Shown here one piece after another: positions 27,550 through 36,145 of a stretch of DNA of 64,000 nucleotides. The notes beneath the pieces were generated by a model. That model saw nothing but the letters and a program-made list of their open reading frames with translations. It made no database searches and was not told the origin of the DNA. The stretch comes from Streptomonospora litoralis. GTDB taxonomy: Bacteria > Actinomycetota > Actinomycetes > Streptosporangiales > Streptosporangiaceae. Within the stretch, counting starts at the first letter, position 1. Every line of letters begins with the position of its first letter. The DNA lies in assembly GCF_004323735.1 (NCBI RefSeq), contig NZ_CP036455.1, positions 2,351,101 to 2,415,100 of the forward strand, in the 5' to 3' direction. The position numbers were made by a program, and so were the translations under genes.

Positions 27550-28503
27550 ATGCCGCTGACACCCGCGGATGTGCGGAACAAGCAGTTCAGTACCACCCGG
27601 CTCAGGCCGGGCTACGACGAGGAAGAGGTCGACGCGTTCCTTGATGAGGTCGAGACCGAGCTCGACCGCCTGATCCAGGAGAACGAGGAGCTTCGCGGCA
27701 AGCTCGCGGAGTGCCTGCGCGGCAAGGTGCCCAACGCCGGCATGCAGGACTTCCAGCAGCAGCAGCCGCAGGAGCAGCAGCAGCTCCCGCCCGAGCCGCC
27801 GCAGCAGCCCGAGCCGGTGCGCCAGGAGCAGCAGCCCCAACCCCAGCCGCAGCAGCAGCAACAACAGCAGCAGCCGCTGGAGCAGCAGATGGGCGCCATG
27901 GCCGCCAACATGGGCCTGCCCGGCTCCGAGGAGAACATGGACACCGCCGCGCGGGTGCTGGCGCTGGCTCAGCAGACCGCCGACCAGGCGATCTCCGACG
28001 CGCGCCGCGAGGCCGACGAGACCCTCGGCCGCGCCCGCCACGAGGCCGACGACATCCTCGGCAAGGCCCGTCGCCAGGCGGAGCAGATCGTCAACGAGGC
28101 GCGCGCCCGCTCGGAGAACCTCGACCGCGACGCCCAGGAGCGCCACCGCCAGGTGATGGGCTCGCTGGTCCAGCAGCGCGAGGAGCTGGAGCACAAGGTC
28201 GCCGAGCTCAAGGACTTCGAGCGTGAGTACCGCAGCCGCCTGAAGGACTACTTCGAGCGTCAGCTGCGCGAGCTCGCCGAGGGCGCCGAGCACAACGCCG
28301 CGGCCGGCCAGCAGCAGCAACAGCAGCAGCAGAACCCGAATACCACCGGCGGCTTTCAGACCATGTCGCCCACGGGCGGCAACCCCGGGATGCAGCACGG
28401 CCAACCGGGCAACGGGGCGCCCCAGGGCAACCCCTTCGCCCAGCCGGAGCCGGCTCAGCACGGTGGATACCACCCCGGTGAGGCTCCGCACGAGCGCCGC
28501 TGA
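27550..28503 (+). CDS. divIVA: Polar growth protein DivIVA/Wag31
   Basis: Coiled-coil protein that recognises curved membrane at the poles and organises polar wall growth. ATG 27550 has AAGGAG six nt upstream. The N-terminal DivIVA domain (residues 1-60: [30 protein letters not shown]) is canonical. Two coiled-coil segments are separated by a Gln/Pro-rich linker (about 70-115) with an eight-Gln run. A second poly-Gln run lies near 257-264 before a Gly/Pro/Gln-rich tail. The poly-Gln is encoded by CAG/CAA tracts. 317 aa. Confidence 0.95.
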   Translation: MPLTPADVRNKQFSTTRLRPGYDEEEVDAFLDEVETELDRLIQENEELRGKLAECLRGKVPNAGMQDFQQQQPQEQQQLPPEPPQQPEPVRQEQQPQPQPQQQQQQQQPLEQQMGAMAANMGLPGSEENMDTAARVLALAQQTADQAISDARREADETLGRARHEADDILGKARRQAEQIVNEARARSENLDRDAQERHRQVMGSLVQQREELEHKVAELKDFEREYRSRLKDYFERQLRELAEGAEHNAAAGQQQQQQQQNPNTTGGFQTMSPTGGNPGMQHGQPGNGAPQGNPFAQPEPAQHGGYHPGEAPHERR

Positions 28504-28595
28504 TCACCGGATCCAGGCGCGCGGACACGGTGATACGGCTGTGCCGCGGCGCGGTAGCGCACAACAGAACCCTTGAGTGAAGGCTCTCCTTTTCC

Positions 28596-30383
28596 GTGTT
28601 CATCCTCAGTCTCGCCGTCTTGGTGGCGGCGCTGGCGGTCATCGCCTTCGGGGTGGTGTTCGCCGAGACGGTGTTGGTCTACATCGCCCTGGTATTGGGC
28701 GGCCTCGGTGCGGTACTGCTCCTCGTCGAGGCGGTGAGATCGCGCGCGTACCTGAGGGCGGGCCCGGAAGAGGCGGCGGTCGGCCATGCCGGAGCCGGAA
28801 GGCAGCGGGCACGGACGGGCGGTTTGGGGAAGGCGTCCGTCCCCGCCCCGGCGCCGCCGGGTGCACCGGCGGACCCCGCCGCGCATGGGAGCCGCGTCAC
28901 CGAGGGGCAGCGGCACTTCGCGCCCGCGTCGGCTCAGCAGCCGGGGCGGGCCGCTGCGTCTTCGGCCCCCGCGGTCGGCACCCCGGTACAGCGGGGCGCC
29001 CCGGCTGGGGAAAGCCCCCCGGCAGGCGTAGGCGGCACAGCCCCGCCGCCGGAGGCCCTCCGCGGCGAGGCCCCCGCCGGGCCGGTACCCGAGCAGCAGA
29101 GCCCGGCGGATCCTGGGCCCGCACAGCAGGCCGAGCGGTCGTCGCGGGGTGAGGAGGGACACCCCGAGTCGCGCACCCCGGCCGTCGGGCACGAGCAGCG
29201 GCCCGCACCCCCCGAGCAGAGCGGGTGGCAGGCCGAGCGGCCCGGGCAGGAGAGCGAGCCCGCTGCCGAGCCGGAGCCGCCCCAGCCGCCCCGGCCGCAG
29301 CAGCCCCCGGAGCACGGCGGTGCGGCGCGGCCGCAGCCGCGCAGGCCGGTCCGTCCGCGGATCTACCGGCTGCCCGGCGATACCGACGAAGGCGCACTCG
29401 CCGAACCCGAGGCGCGGACCACCCGAGCGGATTCCGCCGCGGCGGGTGCGGCGCCGGGCGCCGACCCGGAACGGCCGGCGGAATGGACCGACCGGGACTT
29501 CGACGACACCGCCGAGCCCGGCACCGCCGAGCCCGAGGCCGCCGCAGCGGTCGGCGGCACCGGCGCCGCGGAGCAGCTGCCCGCCCGTGAAGCCGGAGCC
29601 GATCCCGACCGGCACACCGACGCGGCGCCGAGCGCCCCGGCCGAGCCGACCGAGGCCGCCCGGTTCCCCGAATCCGAGGCCCCCGCGAATTCCCCCTCCG
29701 CACAGCCCGCGTCCGAACAGGAATCGGACGTCTCCGACGAGTCCGACCGCGACATCTCCTTCAGCGCCTTCGTCAGCGGCCTGCGCCACCATGAGGATGC
29801 CGTGCAGGAGCCGGAAGGGGACGCCGGGGCCGCAGGTTCCGACACCGACGCCAACGCCGACTACGCGGCTGCAGCCGACGAGGCCGCTGCGGCGGCCGCT
29901 GCGTCCGGGGAGTCGGCCGCCTCAGCCGACCCGGCTGTCCACGAGGCCGCCGTCGAGCCCGCCCCGAGCGACGACGCGGCCCCTGAAGGGGAATCCGCTC
30001 CGGCCCGCATCGGCGAGACCGCCGAGCGGACCGAGCCGACTCGCGGACAGGAGCCCGCGGCCGAGTCCGGCCCCGCGGAGCCCGAGCCGGTGTCGGCCGT
30101 CCCGCCCGAGACCGCCGAACCGGACGCCGAATGGAACGCGGCCCCCGAGCCGGCCGCCGAGGCCGCCGACCCCGTGACCGAGCCCATCGACCTGCGCGCG
30201 GCCACAGCCACCGAGCCCGAGGCCGAAGAGCCCGCGGCGCACCCGGAGGGCGGGGCGGACGCAGCCGTAACCGCTGAAGCCGATGCCGGCGCAGCGTCCG
30301 ACCCGGCCGACGACGAAGCGGCCGCCGTCGAGTCCGACGAGACCGTCGTCCTCCGGCGCGGCACCGACGACGACCGGCCGTAG
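28596..30383 (+). CDS. membrane-anchored, acidic low-complexity protein
   Basis: No family recognised. The 595-aa product begins with two adjacent hydrophobic segments (about residues 1-23 and 27-47: FILSLAVLVAALAVIAFGVV and VYIALVLGGLGAVLLLVEAV). It then continues as more than 540 residues of Pro/Ala/Glu/Asp/Gly-rich sequence with almost no hydrophobic residues, predicted to be disordered. A slightly more ordered patch is DISFSAFVSGLRHHEDAV near residue 390. The composition is strongly coding (third-position GC, no stops) and the gene lies between divIVA and ileS. GTG 28596 is the likely start, but only a weak ribosome site is seen. A membrane-tethered scaffold for the growing pole is a guess from context only. 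Confidence 0.7.
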   Translation: MFILSLAVLVAALAVIAFGVVFAETVLVYIALVLGGLGAVLLLVEAVRSRAYLRAGPEEAAVGHAGAGRQRARTGGLGKASVPAPAPPGAPADPAAHGSRVTEGQRHFAPASAQQPGRAAASSAPAVGTPVQRGAPAGESPPAGVGGTAPPPEALRGEAPAGPVPEQQSPADPGPAQQAERSSRGEEGHPESRTPAVGHEQRPAPPEQSGWQAERPGQESEPAAEPEPPQPPRPQQPPEHGGAARPQPRRPVRPRIYRLPGDTDEGALAEPEARTTRADSAAAGAAPGADPERPAEWTDRDFDDTAEPGTAEPEAAAAVGGTGAAEQLPAREAGADPDRHTDAAPSAPAEPTEAARFPESEAPANSPSAQPASEQESDVSDESDRDISFSAFVSGLRHHEDAVQEPEGDAGAAGSDTDANADYAAAADEAAAAAAASGESAASADPAVHEAAVEPAPSDDAAPEGESAPARIGETAERTEPTRGQEPAAESGPAEPEPVSAVPPETAEPDAEWNAAPEPAAEAADPVTEPIDLRAATATEPEAEEPAAHPEGGADAAVTAEADAGAASDPADDEAAAVESDETVVLRRGTDDDRP

Positions 30384-30412
30384 GCGGCGCACCGAGTCTG
30401 TCCGCGGGACTG

Positions 30413-30478
30413 GTGCATCCAACGCGCGGTTTCGACCGGATAGCGGCCGGTGAAAACCGCGCGTCGGATGCACTGACC
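30413..30478. repeat. hairpin element, copy of a dispersed repeat
   Basis: Two 27-nt arms, starting GTGCATCCAACGCGCGGTTT at 30413 and ending with the complement at 30478, match at 24 of 27 positions around a short loop. The core (GGTTTCGACCGG, AGCGGCCGG, GGTGAAAACCGCGC) recurs at 41340-41381 with a 5-nt insertion. It sits in the 282-bp gap between two convergent genes (28596-30383 and ileS), so it may also terminate both. Confidence 0.7.
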
Positions 30479-30515
30479 GCCCCCGGAGGAGCCCGCGCCG
30501 CCCCCGCCGGGCGGG

Positions 30516-30620
30516 CCACCTGCGAGCACCGGAACGGCGGGCGCGGGCCGGGCCCCGGTGCTGCCGTCGCCGCCGCTTTTCGGTCAACCGGCGGGCACCC
30601 GCCCGGCGCCGAGGCCGCAC
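30516..30620 (+). repeat. degenerate unit of the 40-41 kb repeat family
   Basis: CCACCTGCGAGCACC at 30516, CGCCGCTTTTCGGTCAA near 30575 and GAGGCCGCACAG near 30610 parallel, in the same order and at similar spacing, the units at 41436, 41579 and 41720. Divergence is considerable. It follows the hairpin at 30413 just as the units follow the related hairpin at 41340. Confidence 0.5.
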
Positions 30621-30665
30621 AGCGGACCCGAGCCACCGGCACCGCCGCCTCCGGCGGCGCAAGCG

Positions 30666-33600
30666 TCAGCTGCGGCGGTGCGCCGCCTCGGCGGCGGTCT
30701 TGCGCAGGTGCACGGTGACGCCGAACTCTTCGGAGGCGACCGAGTGGGCCTCGGCCTGCGGACTGCCCTCGGTGAAGGTCACGGCGAGCACCTCGCCCGC
30801 GATCGAGTGCTCATGCTCCTTCAGTGCCTGGGCGGTGACAGGGTCGCTCGCCGACCACCACAGGTCGATGCGGTCGGAGATCTCCAGACCGCTGGACTTG
30901 CGGGCGTCCTGGACCAGGCGGACCAACTCGCGTGCGAGGCCGGCGCGCTGCAGCTCCGGGGTGATCTCCAGATCCAGCGCGACCGTCTCGCCGCCTTCGG
31001 CCGCCACCGTCCAGCCCTCCCGGGGCTGCTCACTGACCAGCACCTCCTCGGAGCTGATCTCCACCGGCTCGCCCTCGACCTCGACGTGGGCCCAGCCGGT
31101 GGACCGCACTTGTTCCACCAGCCCCCGCGCGTCGGCGGAGCCGATGGCCTCGGCGACCAGCGGAGTGCGCTTGGCGAACCGCTTGCCCAGGGCGCGGAAG
31201 TTCGGCTTGACCGTGTAGTCCACCAGGTCGCCGCCGACCGCCGAGAGCGGGTCGAGTTGCTGCACGTTCAGCTCCTCGGCGATCTGGGCGCGCAGCTGCT
31301 CGGGCAGCCGCTCGAAGCCCGCGGCCCCGACCAGCACCCGCGACAGCGGCTGACGGGTGCGCACACCCGAGTCGACCCGCGCGGCGCGGCCCAGCTCCAC
31401 CAGGCGCCGGGTCAGTGCCATCTGCTCGGAGAGCCCGGGGTCGATGAGGTCCTCGCGGACCTCGGGCCAGGGCGCCAGGTGCACCGACTCCGGCGCCTCC
31501 GGTCGGCGCAGCGCCGCCCACACGTGGTCGGTGAGGAACGGCACCACGGGCGCCATTGCCAGAGTCAGCGACTCCAGCGCCTCGAACAGGGTCGCGAACG
31601 CCGATGCGCCCTCGGGGCTCTGCGCGCCGGCCCAGAAGCGGCGGCGGGAGCGGCGGACGTACCAGTTGGACAGGTCGTCGATGAACGTGGTCAGCAGCCG
31701 GCCGGCTCCGGCGGTGTCGAAGCGGTCCAGCGCCTCGCCGACACCCTTGACCACGCGGTTCAGCTCCGAGAGCAGCCACCGGTCCAGCAGTGGCCGCTCG
31801 GCAGGCGCGGGCGCCTGTGCCAGCCGGTCGTGGCTCCAGGCGTCGGCGGCCCCGGCGTAGAGGGTGAAGAAGGAGACCGTGTTGTAGTAGGTCAGCAGGA
31901 CCTTGCGGACGATCTCCTCCAGCGCCTCGTGGCCCACGCGGCGCGGCATCCACGGCGAACCGCTGGCGGCCATGAACCAGCGCAGCGCGTCGGCGCCGTG
32001 CCGCTCCATGACCTCCATGGGTTCGAGGACGTTGCCCAGGTGCTTGCTCATCTTCCGGCCGTCCTCGGCGAGGATGTGGCCGAGGCAGACCACGTTCTCG
32101 TAGGAGGAGTGGCCGAAGACGAGGGTGCTCACCGCCATCATCGAGTAGAACCAGCCGCGGGTCTGGTCGATGGCCTCGCAGATGTACTGGCCGGGGAAGT
32201 TGGCCTCGAACGCCTCCTGGTTGCGGTGCGGCGCGCCCCACTGGGCGAACGGCATCGCACCGGAGTCGAACCAGACGTCGATGACCTCGGGCACCCGCTC
32301 GGCGCGCCCGCCGCACTGCGGGCAGTCGAAGGCGACGTCGTCGACGTAGGGCCGGTGCGGGTCCAGGTCGTCGAGGTCCTGTCCGGCGAGTTCGCCCAGC
32401 TCGTGCAGCGAGCCGACGACGGTGTGGTGGTCCTCGGCGCAGTACCACACCGGCAGCGGTGTCCCCCAGTAGCGGCTGCGCGACAGCGCCCAGTCGATGT
32501 TGTTGCGCAGCCACTCGCCGTAGCGCCCCTCCTTGACGTTCTCCGGGAACCAGTTGGTGCGCGCGTTCTGCTCCAGCAGCCGGTCCTTGATGGCGGTGGT
32601 CTTGATGTACCAGGACGGCAGCGCGTAGTAGAGCAGCGGCGTGTGGCAGCGCCAGCAGTGCGGATAGCTGTGCTCGTAGGGCTCGTTGCGCAGCAGCAGG
32701 CCGCGGGCGCGGAGATCCGCCACCAGCGCGGAGTCGGCCGTCTTGAAGAACTCGCCGCCGACGAGGCCGAGATCGGCCTCGAAGGTACCGTCGGCGCGCA
32801 CCGGGTTGACCACGGGCAGCCCGTAGGCGCGGCAGACGGCCATGTCGTCGGCGCCGAAGGCGGGCGACTGGTGGACCAGGCCCGTGCCGTCGTCGACGGT
32901 GACGTAGTCGGCCAGCACGACGAAGTGCGCCGGCTCCTCGAACTCGACGAGCTCGAAGGGGCGCTGGTAGTTCCAGCGCTCCATCTCCGAGCCCTCGAAG
33001 CGCTCACCCGTCAGCGTCCAGTCCTCGCCCAGCGCGGTGGCGACCAGCGGTTCGGCGACCAGCAGCCGCTCGGTGCCGTCGGTCGCCACCACGTAGGAGA
33101 CGTCGGGGTGCACGGCCACGGCGGTGTTGGAGACCAGCGTCCAGGGGGTCGTGGTCCACACGAGCAGGGAGGTGGGCCGCTCGGGGTCGGCCAGCGGGCC
33201 GGAGGTGACGGGGAAGCGCACGTACACCGACGGATCCACGACGGTCTCGTAGCCCTGGGCCAGTTCGTGGTCGGAGAGCGTGGTGCCGCAGCGCGGGCAG
33301 TAGGGGCTGATGCGGAAGTCGCGGACCAGCAGGCCCTGCTCCCAGATGGTCTTCAGCGCCCACCACACCGACTCCACGTACTCGGGGTCCATGGTGCGGT
33401 ACGCCTCGTCCATGTTCACCCAGTAGCCCATGCGCTCGGTCATGGCGGTGAACGCGCCGACGTTGCGCAGCACGGACTCTCGGCAGTGGGCGTTGAACTC
33501 GGCGACGCCGAACTCCTCGATGTCCTTCTTGCCGCTGAGGCCCAGCTCCTTCTCCACGGCGACCTCCACGGGCAGGCCGTGGCAGTCCCAGCCGGCCTTG

Positions 33601-33866
33601 CGGTCGACGTGGTAGCCGCGCATCGTCTTGAAACGGGGGAACACGTCCTTGAACACCCGCGCCTCGACGTGGTGCACGCCGGGCTGGCCGTTGGCGGTGG
33701 GCGGTCCCTCGTAGAAGACCCAGTTGGGGTTGCCGCGCGACTGCTCCAGGGAGCGTTCGAAGATCTTCTGCTCCGACCAGCGCCGCAGCACCTCGTGCTC
33801 GGTGGCGGGCAGGTCGATCTGGGCGGGGAGCGCGGGGAAGGCGCGGGCGGCGCTGTCGTCGGGCAT
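30666..33866 (-). CDS. ileS: Isoleucyl-tRNA synthetase
   Basis: Charges tRNA-Ile with isoleucine. The class I signature HIGH appears as GVHHVEAR around residues 63-70 and KMSKS as DGRKMSKHLGN; both forms are characteristic of the eukaryotic-like IleRS group (IleS2), which is generally less sensitive to mupirocin. The large CP1 editing domain, the anticodon-binding domain and a C-terminal region are all present in 1066 aa. ATG 33866 follows GAGAGG, the ribosome site that the upstream T-box leader appears to sequester. Monocistronic, with the T-box immediately upstream. Confidence 0.97.
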   Translation of the reverse strand: MPDDSAARAFPALPAQIDLPATEHEVLRRWSEQKIFERSLEQSRGNPNWVFYEGPPTANGQPGVHHVEARVFKDVFPRFKTMRGYHVDRKAGWDCHGLPVEVAVEKELGLSGKKDIEEFGVAEFNAHCRESVLRNVGAFTAMTERMGYWVNMDEAYRTMDPEYVESVWWALKTIWEQGLLVRDFRISPYCPRCGTTLSDHELAQGYETVVDPSVYVRFPVTSGPLADPERPTSLLVWTTTPWTLVSNTAVAVHPDVSYVVATDGTERLLVAEPLVATALGEDWTLTGERFEGSEMERWNYQRPFELVEFEEPAHFVVLADYVTVDDGTGLVHQSPAFGADDMAVCRAYGLPVVNPVRADGTFEADLGLVGGEFFKTADSALVADLRARGLLLRNEPYEHSYPHCWRCHTPLLYYALPSWYIKTTAIKDRLLEQNARTNWFPENVKEGRYGEWLRNNIDWALSRSRYWGTPLPVWYCAEDHHTVVGSLHELGELAGQDLDDLDPHRPYVDDVAFDCPQCGGRAERVPEVIDVWFDSGAMPFAQWGAPHRNQEAFEANFPGQYICEAIDQTRGWFYSMMAVSTLVFGHSSYENVVCLGHILAEDGRKMSKHLGNVLEPMEVMERHGADALRWFMAASGSPWMPRRVGHEALEEIVRKVLLTYYNTVSFFTLYAGAADAWSHDRLAQAPAPAERPLLDRWLLSELNRVVKGVGEALDRFDTAGAGRLLTTFIDDLSNWYVRRSRRRFWAGAQSPEGASAFATLFEALESLTLAMAPVVPFLTDHVWAALRRPEAPESVHLAPWPEVREDLIDPGLSEQMALTRRLVELGRAARVDSGVRTRQPLSRVLVGAAGFERLPEQLRAQIAEELNVQQLDPLSAVGGDLVDYTVKPNFRALGKRFAKRTPLVAEAIGSADARGLVEQVRSTGWAHVEVEGEPVEISSEEVLVSEQPREGWTVAAEGGETVALDLEITPELQRAGLARELVRLVQDARKSSGLEISDRIDLWWSASDPVTAQALKEHEHSIAGEVLAVTFTEGSPQAEAHSVASEEFGVTVHLRKTAAEAAHRRS

Positions 33867-34110
33867 GGAGCCTACCTCTCACCAGGGCATCGGTTGTCCT
33901 GATGGAGGGACGAGGCGCGTGCCCCGCGGTACCACCCTCCTTGGGAGAGGCGGGCCGGCCGCCTCGTTCCCCACTTCGTTGCCGTGGCTGCCGGGTCTAC
34001 TGGGCCGCTGCGCGCCGCGGGCGCGCGCAGCCGTTCTTCCGGCGGCTCCGGGGTGATGTTCCCGACGGGCATACCCCCCGGGCTTCCACCGTCCCCGGGT
34101 CGCTATGGGC
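33867..34110 (-). ncRNA. ileS T-box riboswitch (translational)
   Basis: The complementary strand has the canonical T-box AGGGTGGTACCGCGG (33924-33938). Its UGGU bulge matches the A discriminator of tRNA-Ile. Upstream, AACATCACC places an ATC (Ile) specifier at 34055-34057, followed by GGAGC and CCGGAAGAACG typical of the short stem I of actinobacterial T-boxes. CCTCTC (33944-33949), just before the T-box, is complementary to the GAGAGG of the ileS ribosome site. This suggests that uncharged tRNA-Ile frees the site and switches translation on. No terminator U-run is present. Limits are approximate. Confidence 0.9.
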
Positions 34111-34362
34111 TGTGTCCGCGGTACTCGTCCCCATCCGCGCCGTGCCGTATCCCGAGGATAGCCGACACGGGGAGGGCAGGGGGCTCGCCGGAGCGGATGC
34201 CGGGTCGTCCTGTGCCGCCGACCGCGACGGTGCGGGCCGCCTTTCCCCGTGCGGCGGGCGGCGGTGCATACTTGCCTGCCGGGCCGCGTGCACCGCGCGG
34301 TCCGGCGCCGTGCGCGCGCCGTGCGGCGGGGCAGTGGTGATCGACGACGAGAGGGGCGGGCC

Positions 34363-34626
34363 GTGGCCGCGACCGGGCAGGAGGGCACCGTGCTGGTGAC
34401 GCTCTCCGACAGGGACGACGCCGAGGAGTTGGCCGAGCAGTTGGCAGACCAGGGCTACGAGCCGTGCACCGTGCACCGCGACATGCTGGCCGGCGAGGAC
34501 GACGCCGAGGACGTCGACTGGGTGATCGAGGTGAGCACCGGTCCGCACGGCGGCCCGGCCACCTTCGACGAGCCGCACCTGGCGATGCTGGCCCGGGACT
34601 ACGGCGGCTTCGCCGCCGCCCGGTAG
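34363..34626 (+). CDS. small hypothetical protein
   Basis: 87-aa acidic protein of unrecognised family: VLVTLSDRDDAEELAEQLADQ and a later VDWVIEVSTGPHGGP suggest a small alpha/beta fold, loosely like RraB-type proteins, but that is weak. GTG 34363 is preceded by GAGGGGCGGG; a longer frame upstream is Arg-rich and non-coding in look. It diverges from ileS, so 34111-34362 must hold promoters for both. It is followed by 281 bp without a gene before dksA. Confidence 0.6.
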   Translation: MAATGQEGTVLVTLSDRDDAEELAEQLADQGYEPCTVHRDMLAGEDDAEDVDWVIEVSTGPHGGPATFDEPHLAMLARDYGGFAAAR

Positions 34627-34907
34627 CGCGCCTGCTCTTCGTCCTCGACCCGCGCGGCGCCCCGGGGCGCCGCAGCGGCGGGCCTGTCGGCCTGGTGAAT
34701 CGGGCGCGCTGAATCGGGAACACCTGGGGGATAGATCTGCAGAAGGCATGGTGTGTTCCGGCTGCGCTGTCGATGGTTGATTCGCCACCGGCGGGCGCTT
34801 AAGCTACCCGGCATCTCGTGCGAACACCGCCTGATGCGGTGGAATCGCACGTCAGAACGGGGTTCACGGCCGGCGCCCAGCGCGCGGCCCAGGGGGTGAG
34901 GTGCCGA

Positions 34908-35384
34908 ATGGTGTCGACGACCGCGAGCGGCAGGTCCGGCGAGGAGGCCCGCAGGGGAGAAGGCGAGGGCAAGATGAGCGTGTCGAATGCGGCCGAGCTC
35001 CCAGTCCGCCCGGGGGAGGATCCGTGGACCGAGGCCGAGTTGGCCGAGGTGCGCGAGGGCCTGGAGACCGAGGTCGCCCGGCTGCGCGAGGGCGTCGCCG
35101 CCGCCGAGTCCGAGCTGGCCGAGCGGCTGTCGGATTCGGTCGAGGGGGCCGGAGACGACCCGACCGACACCGGTGCCAAGGCTTATCAGCGCGAGCACGA
35201 CCTGGCGCTGAACTACAATACGCGTGAGCTCCTCGCGCAGAGCGAGCGGGCGATCCAGCGGATGGACGCGGGGACCTACGGAGTCTGCGAGTCCTGCGGG
35301 AAGGCCATCGGCAAGGCCCGCCTGCAGGCCTACCCCCGCGCCACATTGTGTGTGCAGTGCAAACAGCGCGAGGAGCGTCGCTGA
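34908..35384 (+). CDS. TraR/DksA zinc-finger protein
   Basis: DksA/TraR-type protein that may bind the RNA polymerase secondary channel. An N-terminal coiled coil (about residues 45-85: LAEVREGLETEVARLREGV) is followed by the C4 zinc finger CESCGK...LCVQCKQ at the C-terminus. ATG 34908 (GAGG six nt upstream) gives 158 aa; ATG 34974, giving 136 aa and starting MSVSNAAELP, is a serious alternative. It precedes lspA and rluD, a common actinobacterial order. Confidence 0.85.
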   Translation: MVSTTASGRSGEEARRGEGEGKMSVSNAAELPVRPGEDPWTEAELAEVREGLETEVARLREGVAAAESELAERLSDSVEGAGDDPTDTGAKAYQREHDLALNYNTRELLAQSERAIQRMDAGTYGVCESCGKAIGKARLQAYPRATLCVQCKQREERR

Positions 35385-35419
35385 GTGACGTCGAGCCCTC
35401 CGGGGCCCAGAATCGTACG

Positions 35420-36145
35420 GTGAACGGACCCGCCGCGCGCAGCCCGCGGCGGTTCCTTCTGTTGACGGCGGTGGCCGCGGCGGCTCTGGCGGCCGACTAC
35501 GCCACCAAGGAACTCGCGCTGGCCGCGTTCGAGCCGGGCGAGTCGATGCGGGTCGTGGGCGAGCTGCTGCGGTTCACGCTCGTGTTCAACACCGGAGCCG
35601 CGTTCTCCATGGGCCAGGGCGTGCCCTGGCTGTTCTTCATCATCGCCGTGGGCGTGGTGGTCTACATCCTGTTCATGGCGCGCAAACTCGGCAGCGCGTC
35701 GTGGACCGTCGCGCTCGGGTTGATCCTCGGCGGTGCCCTGGGCAACCTCGTCGACCGCGCCTTCCGGCCGCCGGCGCCGCTGCACGGTGCGGTCGTCGAC
35801 TGGATCCAGGTCCCCAACTTCCCGGTCTTCAACATCGCCGACTCCTGCATCTGCGTCGGCGGGGCTTTCGCCGTGCTGCTGGCGTTCCGCGGCATCAACC
35901 TCGACGGCACCCGCGAGTCCGACAATCGGGCCGAGGAAGCCCCGGCCGATGAGGACGGCGCGGCGGCCCAGGCGAAGGGCGCCGAACGCCCCGCCGACGA
36001 GGCCGGCGGCGGCCCGCAAACGGCCGCCGATCCGAAGGAGGGCACCGGCCGCGGCGAGGGCGCGGTCGCGCCCGATTCCGGCGCGGAACCGGACGGCACC
36101 GACCGCGCGGGCACCCGCCGCGACGAAGGCGGGCGGTCGGCGTGA
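35420..36145 (+). CDS. lspA: Lipoprotein signal peptidase II
   Basis: Membrane aspartyl protease that removes signal peptides from lipoproteins. Four transmembrane helices, FNTGAAFSMGQG, and the catalytic Asp pair in GNLVDRAF and FPVFNIADSCI. After about residue 160 comes an 80-residue acidic Ala/Glu/Gly/Asp-rich tail, unusual for LspA. The start is uncertain. GTG 35420 gives VNGPAARSPRRFLLL but has no ribosome site; a CTG at 35381 overlapping the dksA stop has GAGGAG five nt upstream; GTG 35348 or 35357 would overlap dksA. Its stop overlaps the rluD GTG. Confidence 0.9.
   Translation: MNGPAARSPRRFLLLTAVAAAALAADYATKELALAAFEPGESMRVVGELLRFTLVFNTGAAFSMGQGVPWLFFIIAVGVVVYILFMARKLGSASWTVALGLILGGALGNLVDRAFRPPAPLHGAVVDWIQVPNFPVFNIADSCICVGGAFAVLLAFRGINLDGTRESDNRAEEAPADEDGAAAQAKGAERPADEAGGGPQTAADPKEGTGRGEGAVAPDSGAEPDGTDRAGTRRDEGGRSA

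Noticed and set aside
30558-33902. 1114-codon plus-strand frame opposite ileS
   Set aside because: Antisense shadow of a highly conserved synthetase gene; no recognisable protein features.
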